Of a DNA stretch of 64,000 nucleotides, positions 8,356 to 16,604 are shown one piece after another. The translations under genes were made by a program, and so were the position numbers. Source of the stretch: Comamonas testosteroni. GTDB taxonomy: Bacteria; Pseudomonadota; Gammaproteobacteria; Burkholderiales; Burkholderiaceae_C. Positions within the stretch are counted from its first letter, which is position 1, and every line of letters begins with the position of its first letter. Under the pieces are notes generated by a model. That model searched no databases. It saw only the letters and a list, made by a program, of their open reading frames with translations, and was not told the DNA's origin. The stretch spans positions 62,001 through 126,000 of the forward strand of contig NZ_AWOR01000078.1 of the NCBI RefSeq assembly GCF_000761245.1. Direction: 5' to 3'.

Positions 8356-9018
8356 ATGACTGCAAATTCCCTTCCCGTCAGCCATGAGGCACTGACAGCC
8401 GCCGCCCAGGACACCAGCCTGCCCGACCAGATTCTCAGCCTGTGGTTCGGCAGCGCCAGGCCCGGCAATGCCGATGCCCTCAAGCACAAAGCGCAGTGGT
8501 TCACCAAATCTGCGGCCTTCGACGAGGAGCTGCGCCAGCGCTTTGGCACTGCTGTAGAGGCCGCTCTGGGCGGTGCCCTGCAGCACTGGGCAACCCTGGG
8601 TCCATGGCAGCAGCTGGCATTGGTGATCCTGCTGGACCAGTTCACGCGCAATATCCACCGCAACACCCCAAAGAGCTTTGCAGGTGACGCACAGGCCCTG
8701 GCACTGGCTTTGCAGGCGGTGGACTCCGGCAGCGAGCGGCTACTGCCCGAGGTGGCCCGGGTCTTTATGTATCTGCCGCTGGAGCATGCCGAAGACCCGG
8801 CCATGCAGCAACGCAGCGTGGCCGCCTTCGAGGCTTTGCTGCAGAACGCCACGGACGCCGAGCTGCGCGAATATCTGGCCGGAACGCTGGACTACGCCCA
8901 TCGCCATCAGGTGGTGATAGAACGCTTTTGCCGCTTCCCTCACCGCAACAGCATTCTGGGCCGCACCAGCACCGCCGAAGAGGCCGAGTATCTGGCACAG
9001 CCTGGGTCAGGCTTTTAG
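8356..9018 (+). CDS. DUF924 family protein
   Basis: The 221-residue cytoplasmic protein matches the DUF924 family through ILSLWFGSA near the N terminus, WQQLALVILLDQFTRNIHR in the centre, VFMYLPLEHAED and the C-terminal FPHRNSILGR. The family is all-helical and related to tetratricopeptide folds; no activity is established that I can name with confidence. The start at MTANSLP was preferred because similarity begins soon after; an ATG 9 bp earlier and an in-frame extension to 8242 are possible. No clear ribosome-binding site decides it. Confidence 0.85.
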   Translation: MTANSLPVSHEALTAAAQDTSLPDQILSLWFGSARPGNADALKHKAQWFTKSAAFDEELRQRFGTAVEAALGGALQHWATLGPWQQLALVILLDQFTRNIHRNTPKSFAGDAQALALALQAVDSGSERLLPEVARVFMYLPLEHAEDPAMQQRSVAAFEALLQNATDAELREYLAGTLDYAHRHQVVIERFCRFPHRNSILGRTSTAEEAEYLAQPGSGF

Positions 9019-9023
9019 AGCGA

Positions 9024-10127
9024 TCACGAGCCGCGCGTAGCTTCGCGCAGCGCGGGTTCCTGGCGCGCCTGAGGCTGGCGCGCGGGCTTTTTGCCCGCCC
9101 CCAGGTCGCGGTGGCGCATGGCCCAGCGCTCTACCGTGTAGAACGACAGGGCCGACAGCGCGGTAGAGATCAGCAGGCCTGCGACCACGGTCACGGGCCA
9201 GGAGTAATCGGCACGCAGATAGCGCACCACCGGGTAATGCCAGAGGTAGATGCCGTAGGACAGCTGGCCCAGCTTGATGAGCAGCGGTGCCGTCAGCATT
9301 TCATAGACCAGTCCCGCGGGCTTTTGCACGGCCAGCAGCACGACCAGGGCGGCGCACTCCACCACCGTGATGCCCCAGACCATGGCGTGCTGGTTGTCCC
9401 ACTCCAGCTCCATGATCAAGGGCACGGCCAGTACAAGCCACATGGTGTAGGCGCGCAGCGACTGCAGACGCTCTATCCATTGGGGACGCTCCATCATCAG
9501 CGCCGCCAGCAAGGCGCCGGCCAGCAGACCCGAGGCCCGCGTATCGAAGCGGAAAAAGATTTCGTAGAACTGCTGGCCCTGCACCACCCAGAAGATGCGC
9601 CACAGCGTGCTCAGCAGCCACAGCGCCGCAAGCGGCGCCCAGACTCGGCCCGGCGTGGCCTTGCGCAGCAGCAGCACCAGCAGCGGCGGCCAGATCAGAT
9701 AGAAATGCTCCTCCACCGACAGCGACCACATATGCAGCAGCGTGTCCGGACTGTCGAAGAAGGCAATGCCGTAATCGGCCAGGTAGAGGATGGAGACCAG
9801 GGCGTCCGAATAGATATCCGTAAGGTCTGGCCAGATAAAGGGGGCGAACAAGCAGTACGCGAGCAGGAAAAGCGCCAGCGCAGGCATGAGCCGGAAGAAG
9901 CGGCGGCGGTAAAAGCGCCAGTAATCGAGCTTGCCATGCTGCCGATACTCCATCAGCAGCAAGGAGGTGATCAAAAAGCCACTGAGCACGAAGAACAGAT
10001 CGACGCCGAAGAAGGCGCCGTCGAACATCGGGGCATGTGCGTGCGAGAGCAGCACCAGCACAATGGCTATGCCTCTCAATCCATCAAGCGCTGGGTTGTA
10101 GCGCAGCTTGAACGCCGACTCCACCAA
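9024..10127 (-). CDS. Acyltransferase 3 family integral membrane protein (OafA-like)
   Basis: The protein has about 10 hydrophobic segments and opens with the family signature: RYNPALDGLRGIAIVLVLLSHA, then FFGVDLFFVLSGFLIT. These enzymes O-acetylate or O-acylate cell-surface polysaccharides or lipids. Histidines in LLSHAHAP and MWSLSVEEHFYLIWP are family catalytic features. No ATG lies near the family N terminus: TTG at 10127 has AAGG 9 bp upstream, and GTG at 10124 is the alternative (367 or 366 residues). An in-frame extension to 10349 exists but does not look like this family. No glycan cluster is nearby, so the acceptor is unknown. Confidence 0.88.
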   Translation of the reverse strand: MVESAFKLRYNPALDGLRGIAIVLVLLSHAHAPMFDGAFFGVDLFFVLSGFLITSLLLMEYRQHGKLDYWRFYRRRFFRLMPALALFLLAYCLFAPFIWPDLTDIYSDALVSILYLADYGIAFFDSPDTLLHMWSLSVEEHFYLIWPPLLVLLLRKATPGRVWAPLAALWLLSTLWRIFWVVQGQQFYEIFFRFDTRASGLLAGALLAALMMERPQWIERLQSLRAYTMWLVLAVPLIMELEWDNQHAMVWGITVVECAALVVLLAVQKPAGLVYEMLTAPLLIKLGQLSYGIYLWHYPVVRYLRADYSWPVTVVAGLLISTALSALSFYTVERWAMRHRDLGAGKKPARQPQARQEPALREATRGS

Positions 10128-10562
10128 AACCGGACACCTTTCCTTTCGCCCAGGCACAGGCCGGGCTTGCAGACAAACGATTACAGCCACGCATGAGACA
10201 TGGCTGAAGCAGTATTCAGAATTTGAGCAAAGAGGCAGTAACAGCTCTTTGCAGCGACCCGGGGGTCGCAGAGCGCATGGAAACACGCTCGGGGGTGCCG
10301 GAACCTGGCAGGCGATTTGTCTGTTGCATCTCACCGGTGGTGAGGCCACAGAATGTTATGAATGCCCGCAGCCAGACGGCTTGGCGTCTGTTGACAGGTG
10401 AACAGACCAGAGCAATTTGAACAGATTTTTGCCACCGGCCCAAGCAGGGGACGGAGCTTGCCGAGCTCTGGCAGGGTCTTGGCAAGCCGCGTTAACAATT
10501 AAGAACAAAAACAGCAGGCCGCGCTCCACCCATCGGCACCATCAGCTATCAAATTCGAAGCT
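10128..10562. other. 435-bp intergenic region with two hairpins
   Basis: I see no convincing gene here. The region holds the perfect palindrome GCGACCCGGGGGTCGC at 10254-10269, flanked by GCTCT and AGAGC, which can extend the stem with a bulge, and a 6-bp hairpin CAGACG/CGTCTG at 10373-10390. Near 10540 is a weak AGCTATCAAA repeat. The hairpins might be leader structures for the acyltransferase transcript. Confidence 0.5.
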
Positions 10563-11333
10563 TCAGGATGACTTTCGGCGCCCGCAGGCGGGTGCGCTCT
10601 GATGAACATCGCGCCACAGCAGCATCTCGGCCACGCGTTCGGACTTGTCCTCGTCGAAGCCCAGCTTCTGCGCGCGCTCGGCGGGGTTGGTCCAGGTGCC
10701 GAACAGCATGTCCCACAGCGGCAGGCCGTAGTTCTGCGCATGGTGGCCATGCTGGTGGTGCACGGTATGCATTTCCGGGCGCTGAAGCACATAGCCGAGC
10801 CAGCGCGGCGTGCGTATGTCGGCATGGGTGAACAGATCGAAGGCCGCCGTCAGCCCCAGGGCCACGGCTGCCGCTGCCGGGCTGGCGCCCAGCACCCAGT
10901 AGCTGGAGATCACGCTCAGCAGCATGGCAGCGCAGGAGTCCAGCGGGTGGGCGTAGAACGAGGTCAGCACCTCGATGCGACGCGCGCTGTGATGCAGCTG
11001 GTGGAACACGCGCCACAGCAGATCCGAGGCGTGGGTGGCGCGGTGCCACCAGTAAAAGACAAAGCTGGTGATGAAAAAGCTCAGCAGCCCCACCAGCAGC
11101 GGGTTCCAGCGTGCCCCCACATCGAAAAGCGCATGCTGGCGAATCCGGTCTTCCAGCAACCAGCCCAGCGCCAGCGTGCAGGCCAGTGTCAGCGCGCCCA
11201 GGGCGCTGCTGTAGATCAGCCAGCGCCGGTCGCAAAGATTGCGCGAGGCGGGCGCAATCACCTCGCGCGTGAAGACCGCCACGAACAGCAGCGCAATCAG
11301 CGGATAGACCAGGTACTCCAGCACGGCAAACAC
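10563..11333 (-). CDS. Sterol desaturase/fatty acid hydroxylase family membrane protein
   Basis: The 256-residue protein has four to five hydrophobic segments and the histidine clusters of the family: HRATH (97-101), HQLHH (111-115), H129, and MHTVHHQHGHH (188-198). These bind a di-iron centre on the cytoplasmic face, and the family hydroxylates or desaturates membrane lipids. The set looks complete, so an active oxygenase is likely. The substrate cannot be derived; no carotenoid or hopanoid genes are nearby. It starts MFAVLEYLVY, directly with the first membrane segment. Confidence 0.9.
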   Translation of the reverse strand: MFAVLEYLVYPLIALLFVAVFTREVIAPASRNLCDRRWLIYSSALGALTLACTLALGWLLEDRIRQHALFDVGARWNPLLVGLLSFFITSFVFYWWHRATHASDLLWRVFHQLHHSARRIEVLTSFYAHPLDSCAAMLLSVISSYWVLGASPAAAAVALGLTAAFDLFTHADIRTPRWLGYVLQRPEMHTVHHQHGHHAQNYGLPLWDMLFGTWTNPAERAQKLGFDEDKSERVAEMLLWRDVHQSAPACGRRKSS

Positions 11334-11383
11334 TCCCCTTGCGGTTTGCCTTGCAGTCTATCGGCTGATGTGACTTTTCCGCT

Positions 11384-12346
11384 TTATTGGGGCAATACGA
11401 ACTGCTCCAGCGGCGTGTCGTTGGGCACGGCCAGCTGCTTCTTGAGCACCTCGCCCATGGGCAGGTTCAAGTTCACGTTCTTGGGCGCAATGGGCTGCAT
11501 GAACCATTTGTTGTAGAGCTTGTGCAGCTCGCCCGAACGGATCATCTGCAAAATGGCGCCGTCCACGGCCTTCTTGATCTGCGGGTCGTTCTTGCTGAAC
11601 TGGATGGCAATCGGCTCGGCACCAATCACCTCGCCTACGATCTTGTAGCCCTTGGGATTCTTGCTCTGGCCGATCACGCCGGCCAGCATGTTGTCGTCCA
11701 GCACAAAGGCATCGACGCGGCCCGACTCCAGCATCAGAAAGCTCTCGAACTGGTCCTTGCTCATCAGCGTCTTGAAGTTCAGCTCGTTGTCGCTGGCGTA
11801 CTTGCGCAGAATCTGCACCGCCGTCGTGCCAGTGATGGCGCCCACATTGCGCCCCTGCAGCTGCTTGAAGGAGGTGATGCCCGAGTCGGCACGCACGGCC
11901 ATGCGCACCTCGCTGACATAGGTGGTCAAGCCAAACGCCACCTGCTTCTGGCGCGTGAGGTTGTTGGTCATGCTGGCGCAATTGAAATCGGCCGTGCCGT
12001 TGTTGATCAGCGGCATGGTGTTCTGCGGCGTCAGCACCATGTACTTGATCTGGGCCTTGGGCGCAATCGCATGCACCACGCGCTCGCAGAGGTCCATGTG
12101 ATAGCCGACGAACTTCTCGTTGGCACCGATCGCGTAGGACATGGGGACAGCGGCTTCGCGCACGCCCAGCACCACGGTGCCGCCGGCCTGCCAGCGCTGC
12201 AGCGTGGGCGATGCGGACAGATCCACGGCCGTGTCGATATTGGCACCGATAGTGGAGCTCGCCGCTTCAGTCTTGCCCGCAGCCATGGCCGAACCCGCGC
12301 ATACCAGCGCTGCTGCCAGCCCAACCCATTTCAACGACTTGTCCAT
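11384..12346 (-). CDS. Amino-acid-type ABC transporter substrate-binding protein
   Basis: The start MDKSLKWVG, with GGAG upstream, gives a 320-residue precursor with a signal peptide ending at about residue 23 (SAMAA). The mature protein has family-3 binding-protein features: VVLGVREAAVPMSYA, then FVGYHMDLCERVV, DFNCASMTNN, VGAITGTTAVQILRKY and VDAFVLDDNMLAG, as in glutamate/aspartate receptors. The permease and ATPase genes are not adjacent. A strong terminator-like hairpin sits directly in front of its ribosome-binding site, so expression may be attenuated. The amino acid bound is unknown; GltI-like is the closest guess. Confidence 0.9.
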   Translation of the reverse strand: MDKSLKWVGLAAALVCAGSAMAAGKTEAASSTIGANIDTAVDLSASPTLQRWQAGGTVVLGVREAAVPMSYAIGANEKFVGYHMDLCERVVHAIAPKAQIKYMVLTPQNTMPLINNGTADFNCASMTNNLTRQKQVAFGLTTYVSEVRMAVRADSGITSFKQLQGRNVGAITGTTAVQILRKYASDNELNFKTLMSKDQFESFLMLESGRVDAFVLDDNMLAGVIGQSKNPKGYKIVGEVIGAEPIAIQFSKNDPQIKKAVDGAILQMIRSGELHKLYNKWFMQPIAPKNVNLNLPMGEVLKKQLAVPNDTPLEQFVLPQ

Positions 12347-12358
12347 CACCCACTCCAG

Positions 12359-12395
12359 AAAAACAAAAGCGCCGAGACCCCTGGTCATCGGCGCT
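12359..12395 (-). terminator. Intrinsic terminator abutting a ribosome-binding site
   Basis: On the minus strand AGCGCCGA-GACC pairs with GGTC-TCGGCGCT (one bulge, three-base loop) and is followed by TTTTGTTTTT. The T-run ends just before the GGAG of the binding-protein gene. It could end the upstream DTW gene (108 bp away) or act as an attenuator. A second hairpin (CCTCATG/CATGAGG, 12421-12438) lies earlier in the same leader. Confidence 0.8.
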
Positions 12396-12502
12396 CATCA
12401 CCCACCCGATCCGGCACACACCTCATGCACTCATGAGGCCCTGGCCCGATTGTCCGTGTTCGCTTATTGCTTTGAGTGGAATGCTTATGCCTGCACGGCG
12501 CT

Positions 12503-13348
12503 TCATGCGTCGCGTTTGGCGGGGGGCGTCCCCATCAGTTCACGCAGGCGCTGGTGGGCACCGCTGGCCTCATCGACCGGCTGCTGGTGCTTGGCCCGCA
12601 GATAGCGTTCGGTGAACACGCCCAGATAGCTCTCCAGCACGCGGCCGGCCTGCATATCGCCGACATCGCCCACCAGTTCCAGACACAGGGCCGCCACCTC
12701 GCTGGTGCAGAAATGGTCGTCGCGCTTGGATCTGCGCAACTGATAGCGAGAGATCAGATCCGGGTGCAGACTGAGCACGGGAAAGCCATCGAGATACGGG
12801 CTTTTGCGAAACATCTTGCGCGCCTCGGCCCAGGTCGCATCCAGCAGTATGAACAGCGGGCGCCTGCCGGGCTGCAGCGCGCGGCTGTCGCCGCCGTCCA
12901 GCGTCTCCACCACACGATCGGCAGGCTCGGCATATTCGCCGGGAAACACCACATAGGGCTGCCATTGCGGATCGGCCAGCAAGGCCTCCAGCTGCGGGTC
13001 CACCTCGGTGCGCGACCAGCCGAAGGCATGGGTGTCCTGCACCACATCGGCAATCAGCCAGCCCGTGTTGCTGGGCTTGAGCGGCTCGGCATCATGCATC
13101 AGCAGGCAGAAGGCCGCGCGCGTGGCCAGCTCGGGGCGCAGCGCGCACATACAGTGGGATGGACGCAAACGGCAGCCTTCGCAGCGCTCGCCCTTGGGGC
13201 CGCCGCGCGCCAGAAACGGCCGCGTGCTACGCGCCAGCCGCGCCTGACGCAAGCGCGAGACGGCATGCGGGGGCAGCGTGGAGGCAACGGTTTTCTGCGG
13301 GGTCAGAGCGGCGGGGGACAAAGGCGTGGAAGCGGGCAAGACGGACAC
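12503..13348 (-). CDS. DTW-domain protein, probable tRNA-uridine aminocarboxypropyltransferase
   Basis: The 281-residue protein has an N-terminal zinc-binding set C56, C59, C66, C68 (CEGC and CMC) and the D-x-T-W core as DATW at 170-173. E. coli members (TapT/YfiP and YfiH-type relatives) transfer the aminocarboxypropyl group of S-adenosylmethionine to uridine in tRNA (acp3U47); the same reaction is expected here. The first 50 residues are alanine/threonine-rich and poorly conserved, so a later start is possible. The C terminus ends PPAKRDA. It stands alone, with a terminator about 110 bp downstream. Confidence 0.85.
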   Translation of the reverse strand: MSVLPASTPLSPAALTPQKTVASTLPPHAVSRLRQARLARSTRPFLARGGPKGERCEGCRLRPSHCMCALRPELATRAAFCLLMHDAEPLKPSNTGWLIADVVQDTHAFGWSRTEVDPQLEALLADPQWQPYVVFPGEYAEPADRVVETLDGGDSRALQPGRRPLFILLDATWAEARKMFRKSPYLDGFPVLSLHPDLISRYQLRRSKRDDHFCTSEVAALCLELVGDVGDMQAGRVLESYLGVFTERYLRAKHQQPVDEASGAHQRLRELMGTPPAKRDA

Positions 13349-13420
13349 CAGCGGGTTCGGACAGATGCCCGGATTGTCCTGCCTTTGCCAAATCCAGTGC
13401 TGATGCTGCAGGAGCGCCGC

Positions 13421-14203
13421 TTAGTCGCAGTCGCCCTGCTCGAAGGTCGGACCACGGCCAAAACTGAACACCGTGGGCCTGGCATTCTTGAGTCCGGCGG
13501 AAATCACGTTCCTGAAGCGATCTGGCTCGCAGTTGAAGCGCGTGTCCAGCACATAGTCCTCGGACTCTGCCTTGACCATGGCATCGCGCCAGGCGGCCGT
13601 CGCATCCAGCACCTTGCCGTCAACCATGGGGGCCTGCACCGAGTAATTGATGAAGTTGGTCAGACGCGAGCCCTTGGCCTCCAGATAGACCACGGGGTCG
13701 GCGGCATTGCCGCACAGCGTCAGGCAGTCGGCGTAATAGCGGCTGTCCAGCAGAGGCTCGAAGCCGCCAAAGGTCAGATCGCCGAGCTTGATGTCGGGCT
13801 GACCCTCGGACACGTTCAGCACGCTCTTGAGCGAGAGATTGCAGCTGGGCGCGATATCGATCTCGACAGACTCGATCACCTTGTCGGCCTCATCGCTGAC
13901 CAGGGTGATATCGCAGCCATCGGTGCGGAACTGGTGGCGGTGGAATTCCGAGCGCATGGCCGGGCCGGCAATCTTTTGCACATAGGCCAGATTCATGCCT
14001 ATGGTTTCGGTGCTGAACAACTGGTCGATCACACGCTTGGCCTGGGCGGCAGGCTGTGCAGGCGCAGGGGCCGGTGCTGCGGCCGGAGCCTGCGCCGGGG
14101 GTGCGGCGCCCTCGGTTTTGGAATCCGAGCAGGCCAGCAACAGGGCTGCGCCAGCCATGGCAACGGTCCAGACTCCGCAGCGTTTGATCCAGCAATGAGG
14201 CAT
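13421..14203 (-). CDS. Hypothetical lipoprotein
   Basis: The start is fixed by the ribosome-binding site: two in-frame ATGs lie six bases apart, and AAGG is 8 bp before the second (MPHCWIKR) but only 2 bp before the first. The 260-residue precursor has lipobox LLLAC (C25), then an alanine/proline-rich linker (about residues 33-55) and a globular part with several cysteines (CDITLV, CNLSL, CLTLCG, CEPDRF). I do not recognise the family. The architecture suggests an envelope protein tethered by a flexible linker with disulfide-bonded beta structure. It is followed by the DTW gene on the same strand. Confidence 0.75.
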   Translation of the reverse strand: MPHCWIKRCGVWTVAMAGAALLLACSDSKTEGAAPPAQAPAAAPAPAPAQPAAQAKRVIDQLFSTETIGMNLAYVQKIAGPAMRSEFHRHQFRTDGCDITLVSDEADKVIESVEIDIAPSCNLSLKSVLNVSEGQPDIKLGDLTFGGFEPLLDSRYYADCLTLCGNAADPVVYLEAKGSRLTNFINYSVQAPMVDGKVLDATAAWRDAMVKAESEDYVLDTRFNCEPDRFRNVISAGLKNARPTVFSFGRGPTFEQGDCD

Positions 14204-14275
14204 CTGCATATCCTTGTGAGTTCGCAAGCCCCGCAATATAGGTGCAGGCCCCGAAATCACCAAGAACAAGAGGTT

Positions 14276-14887
14276 TCAGCCCCCAACGCACTCCAGTTCG
14301 AACAGCGGCATATCCGCCTGACGGCTCAGCCATACGCCGCCGCCCAGCTCCTTGAAGTGAGGCTGCAGGCCGCGGCGGTACAGCTCGGCACGGTGGCGAT
14401 ACAGGCGCGGGTCGGTCAGCTCTTCGTCAATGATGTCGCGCTCGTAATCCTCGCGTGCCACAGCCTCGATGTAGAGCCCGCCGCGCGACAGCCGGCCCAG
14501 ATTGGTCAGCGCCTTTTTCAGATCGGCCGGGCTCAGATAGGGCAGCACGCCCTGGCAGATCACCAGATCGAAAGGCTGGCCATCTTTGGGCTGCCAATTC
14601 ACGACCGAGCCCTGCTCCCAGCCATAGCGCTCGCACAGATAGGGACTGAACTCCACGCCCTGATACTGCACGCCCGGAAAGTGCTTTTGCACCGCCTCGC
14701 GCCACAGGCCTATGCCGCAGCCCACATCAAGCACCCGCTGCACGGGCACGCGCAGATACGCAAGATACGAGCAGACAAACGCACCCAGCCGCCGCGCGTG
14801 CTCGGGATCGATCACGCTGGTCTTCTTGTCAAAGTAAAAGCGCTGGTAATACGCCTCGTCAAACCACTCGTTGCTTGCTGATTGCAC
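14276..14887 (-). CDS. Class I SAM-dependent methyltransferase
   Basis: Residues 52-61 (VLDVGCGIGL) form the S-adenosylmethionine-binding motif I; PFDLVICQGVLPYL is motif IV and GGLYIEAV the following strand. The protein has 203 residues and a GTG start with AGGAGG 5-6 bp upstream. The gene is preceded by an intrinsic terminator whose T-run touches that ribosome-binding site, so it may be attenuated. The acceptor is unknown; small-molecule methyltransferases of this type are too diverse to narrow down. The next gene on the same strand, a lipoprotein, starts 72 bp after it. Confidence 0.88.
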   Translation of the reverse strand: MQSASNEWFDEAYYQRFYFDKKTSVIDPEHARRLGAFVCSYLAYLRVPVQRVLDVGCGIGLWREAVQKHFPGVQYQGVEFSPYLCERYGWEQGSVVNWQPKDGQPFDLVICQGVLPYLSPADLKKALTNLGRLSRGGLYIEAVAREDYERDIIDEELTDPRLYRHRAELYRRGLQPHFKELGGGVWLSRQADMPLFELECVGG

Positions 14888-14899
14888 GCAGCCTCCTTC

Positions 14900-14928
14900 A
14901 AAAAAACAAACGGCGTCCGAAGACGCCG
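14900..14928 (-). terminator. UUCG-loop terminator abutting a ribosome-binding site
   Basis: On the minus strand CGGCGTC-TTCG-GACGCCG is followed by TTTGTTTTTTT. The stem is perfect over 7 bp with the very stable UUCG loop. The T-run runs straight into GAAGGAGG of the methyltransferase gene. Confidence 0.85.
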
Positions 14929-14969
14929 AAACTTCAAAAACCGACGCTGGCTCAGGAAAGAGGCAGCCA

Positions 14970-15049
14970 GCAAGGGCCTAGGCGGCCCAGCCGCCCCGCA
15001 GCGAGGCTGTCATCCCCCGCCGGGACAAGGCGCGCAGCGCCTGAGGGGG
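14970..15049. repeat. Post-stop CCCCCTGAG-type repeat, copy 1
   Basis: Read on the minus strand, it begins directly after the stop codon of the zinc-ribbon gene with CCCCCTCAGGCGCTGCGCGCC, then a C-rich block, CCTCGCTGCGGGGCGGC and GGCCCTTGC. The same order of blocks occurs at 47648, 49551, 51306 and 63905. Confidence 0.8.
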
Positions 15050-15292
15050 TTAAATTCTGCCGACCACGGACCAGCCCTTGCGCTGGTCCTGCTTGTTGTT
15101 CTCGTAGTCCCACACCGTGCCGCAGCGCTCGCAGACATAACGGGTCACCGTCGCCGTGCTCGAGCCGCGCTCCTCCTTGCGGTTGCCGCGCTGCATCAGT
15201 TCGGCATGGCCGGGGGCTTTGCGCCAGTTGCGCTGAATTCCGGCACAGGCGTCGCACAGATGGTCTTCGGCAGGAGTGGTGGTGTTGGTCAT
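15050..15292 (-). CDS. Small zinc-ribbon-like hypothetical protein
   Basis: The 80-residue protein has two CxxC pairs (C13/C16 in LCDACAG and C54/C57 in YVCERCGTVW), the pattern of a four-cysteine zinc ribbon split by a polar linker (about 38 residues). No Shine-Dalgarno sequence is obvious before MTNTTTP; an alternative start lies 36 bp upstream. The spacing and the following WDYEN suggest a nucleic-acid or protein-interaction module of unknown role. Codon use matches its neighbours. A repeat of the post-stop family starts immediately after the stop. Confidence 0.65.
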   Translation of the reverse strand: MTNTTTPAEDHLCDACAGIQRNWRKAPGHAELMQRGNRKEERGSSTATVTRYVCERCGTVWDYENNKQDQRKGWSVVGRI

Positions 15293-15502
15293 GAAAAAAC
15301 TACTGAATGTGGTGCAGGCCCCGGACATACGCCCGCGCTGCAAAGCAGCCATTGTGCCGCCTGCACCGGTTTTGCACCGGAAGCCGACGCAGCATCACCG
15401 CTTGCAGGTCGGGCATGACCGCGATCCCTGTTGCCAATCGGGGCTCAAGACCTTGCCCGGAAAGCGAAGACAGCTCCTGTTTTTGAGTCCCACTTCTGAA
15501 GA

Positions 15503-15525
15503 CAAAAAAGGCCGCTTGCACGGCC
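15503..15525 (-). terminator. Intrinsic terminator after the VOC gene
   Basis: On the minus strand GGCCG-TGCAAG-CGGCC is followed by TTTTTTGTC, 20 bp after the VOC stop codon. The rest of the 15293-15544 gap holds nothing I can call. Confidence 0.85.
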
Positions 15526-15544
15526 CTGGTTCAGTCAACCTGGA

Positions 15545-15919
15545 TCAGGCCTTCGCGGGGCGATAGGCCAGACAGATCTTGTTGCCGTCGGGGTCGCGCA
15601 GATAGGCCAGATACATGGAGTCGCCGCGCCAGCCCGGCGCATCCTCGATCGACACACCACCCGCTGCCAGGCCCGCCGCATGGGCCGCGTTCACCTGGTC
15701 GGTGGACTGGGCCAGAAAGCCCGTGGTCGCGCCATTGCCCGAACTGGCCGACTCGCCGTTGATGGGCGTGGAGATGGCAAACACGCCCGTGGGGCTGCGG
15801 TAGAAGAAGCGATTCTTGTTGGCAACGCCGGGCGCAATGCCCAGCTGACCCAGCAGCGCGTCGTAAAAGCGCTTGCTGGACTCCAGATCATTTACACCCA
15901 GCATGATGTGGCTAAACAT
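15545..15919 (-). CDS. VOC family protein (glyoxalase/bleomycin-resistance fold)
   Basis: The start MFSHIMLGVND has AGGAG 8 bp upstream and gives 124 residues, the usual single-domain VOC length. Paired beta-alpha-beta-beta-beta units are seen from the first strand (FSHIMLGV, then SKRFYDALLGQLG) to YLAYLRDPDGNKICLAY at the end. His in the first strand and Glu/Asp near the end can form the metal site. The VOC fold serves lyases, dioxygenases and antibiotic-binding proteins, so the activity is undetermined. It is divergent from the flavin-reductase-like gene, 103 bp away. Confidence 0.87.
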   Translation of the reverse strand: MFSHIMLGVNDLESSKRFYDALLGQLGIAPGVANKNRFFYRSPTGVFAISTPINGESASSGNGATTGFLAQSTDQVNAAHAAGLAAGGVSIEDAPGWRGDSMYLAYLRDPDGNKICLAYRPAKA

Positions 15920-16022
15920 GGTTGTCTCCTGGAAAAGCCCTGTTTCGGGCGAAGATGGGAAATCGGCAAGCCATCGTAACGGGAGCTTGCCGTCCTCTTC
16001 TGTCACCCATATTCAGCCCACC

Positions 16023-16598
16023 ATGCTGCCAGACCATTTCACCCCGGTTCCCCTGGACAAGTCCTACCGCCTGCTCAATCACGGCCCCACGGTCATCGTC
16101 TCGGCCCAGCATGCGGGCGAGCGCAATGCCATGAGCGCGGCCTGGGCCTGCGCGCTCGATTTCGCGCCGCCCAAGATCAGCGTGGTGCTCGACAAGGCCA
16201 CGCGCACGCGTGCGCTGGTCGAGGGCAGCGGCTTCTTCGCCCTGCAGTTGCCCACCGTGCCCCAGGCCGCCCTGACGGTGGGCATAGGCACGGACAGCGC
16301 CGCGACCGAAACCCACAAACTCGCCAAGCATGGCGTGCAACTGTTCGATGCGCCGGGCTTCGATATACCGCTTGTGGCTGGCTGCGCCGCCTGGCTGGTC
16401 TGCAAGCTGATCCCCGAGCCGCATAACCAGCAAAGCTATGACCTGTTCATCGCCGAAGTCGTGGCTGCCTGGGCCGACGAGCGCGTGTTCCGCAATGGAC
16501 ACTGGGAGTTCAGCTCCGCGCCTGCCGAGCTGCGTACCCTGCACTATGTGGCGGGCGGGCAGTTCTTCGCGATTGGCGAATCGGTGCTCGTGAAGTAG
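16023..16598 (+). CDS. Flavin reductase-like (FMN-binding split barrel) protein
   Basis: The 191-residue protein begins MLPDHFTPVPL. It contains TVIVSAQHAGERNAMSAAW, which resembles the FMN-binding strand of flavin reductases and related split-barrel flavoproteins, and FFALQLPTVPQA in the core. Such proteins reduce FMN with NAD(P)H or act as FMN-dependent oxidoreductases. There is no monooxygenase partner nearby. The frame stays open 150 bp further upstream, overlapping the divergent VOC promoter area, so the shorter start is preferred; no clear ribosome-binding site is visible. Confidence 0.82.
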   Translation: MLPDHFTPVPLDKSYRLLNHGPTVIVSAQHAGERNAMSAAWACALDFAPPKISVVLDKATRTRALVEGSGFFALQLPTVPQAALTVGIGTDSAATETHKLAKHGVQLFDAPGFDIPLVAGCAAWLVCKLIPEPHNQQSYDLFIAEVVAAWADERVFRNGHWEFSSAPAELRTLHYVAGGQFFAIGESVLVK

Positions 16599-16604
16599 AA
16601 GCTC

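Noticed and set aside
12476..14881. An 801-codon open frame on the plus strand across three minus-strand genes
   Set aside because: It spans several real genes and their terminator-like gap; the composition is that of a shadow frame.
15300..15521. A 73-codon frame on the minus strand between the VOC and zinc-ribbon genes
   Set aside because: It begins within the VOC terminator and has no ribosome-binding site or domain.
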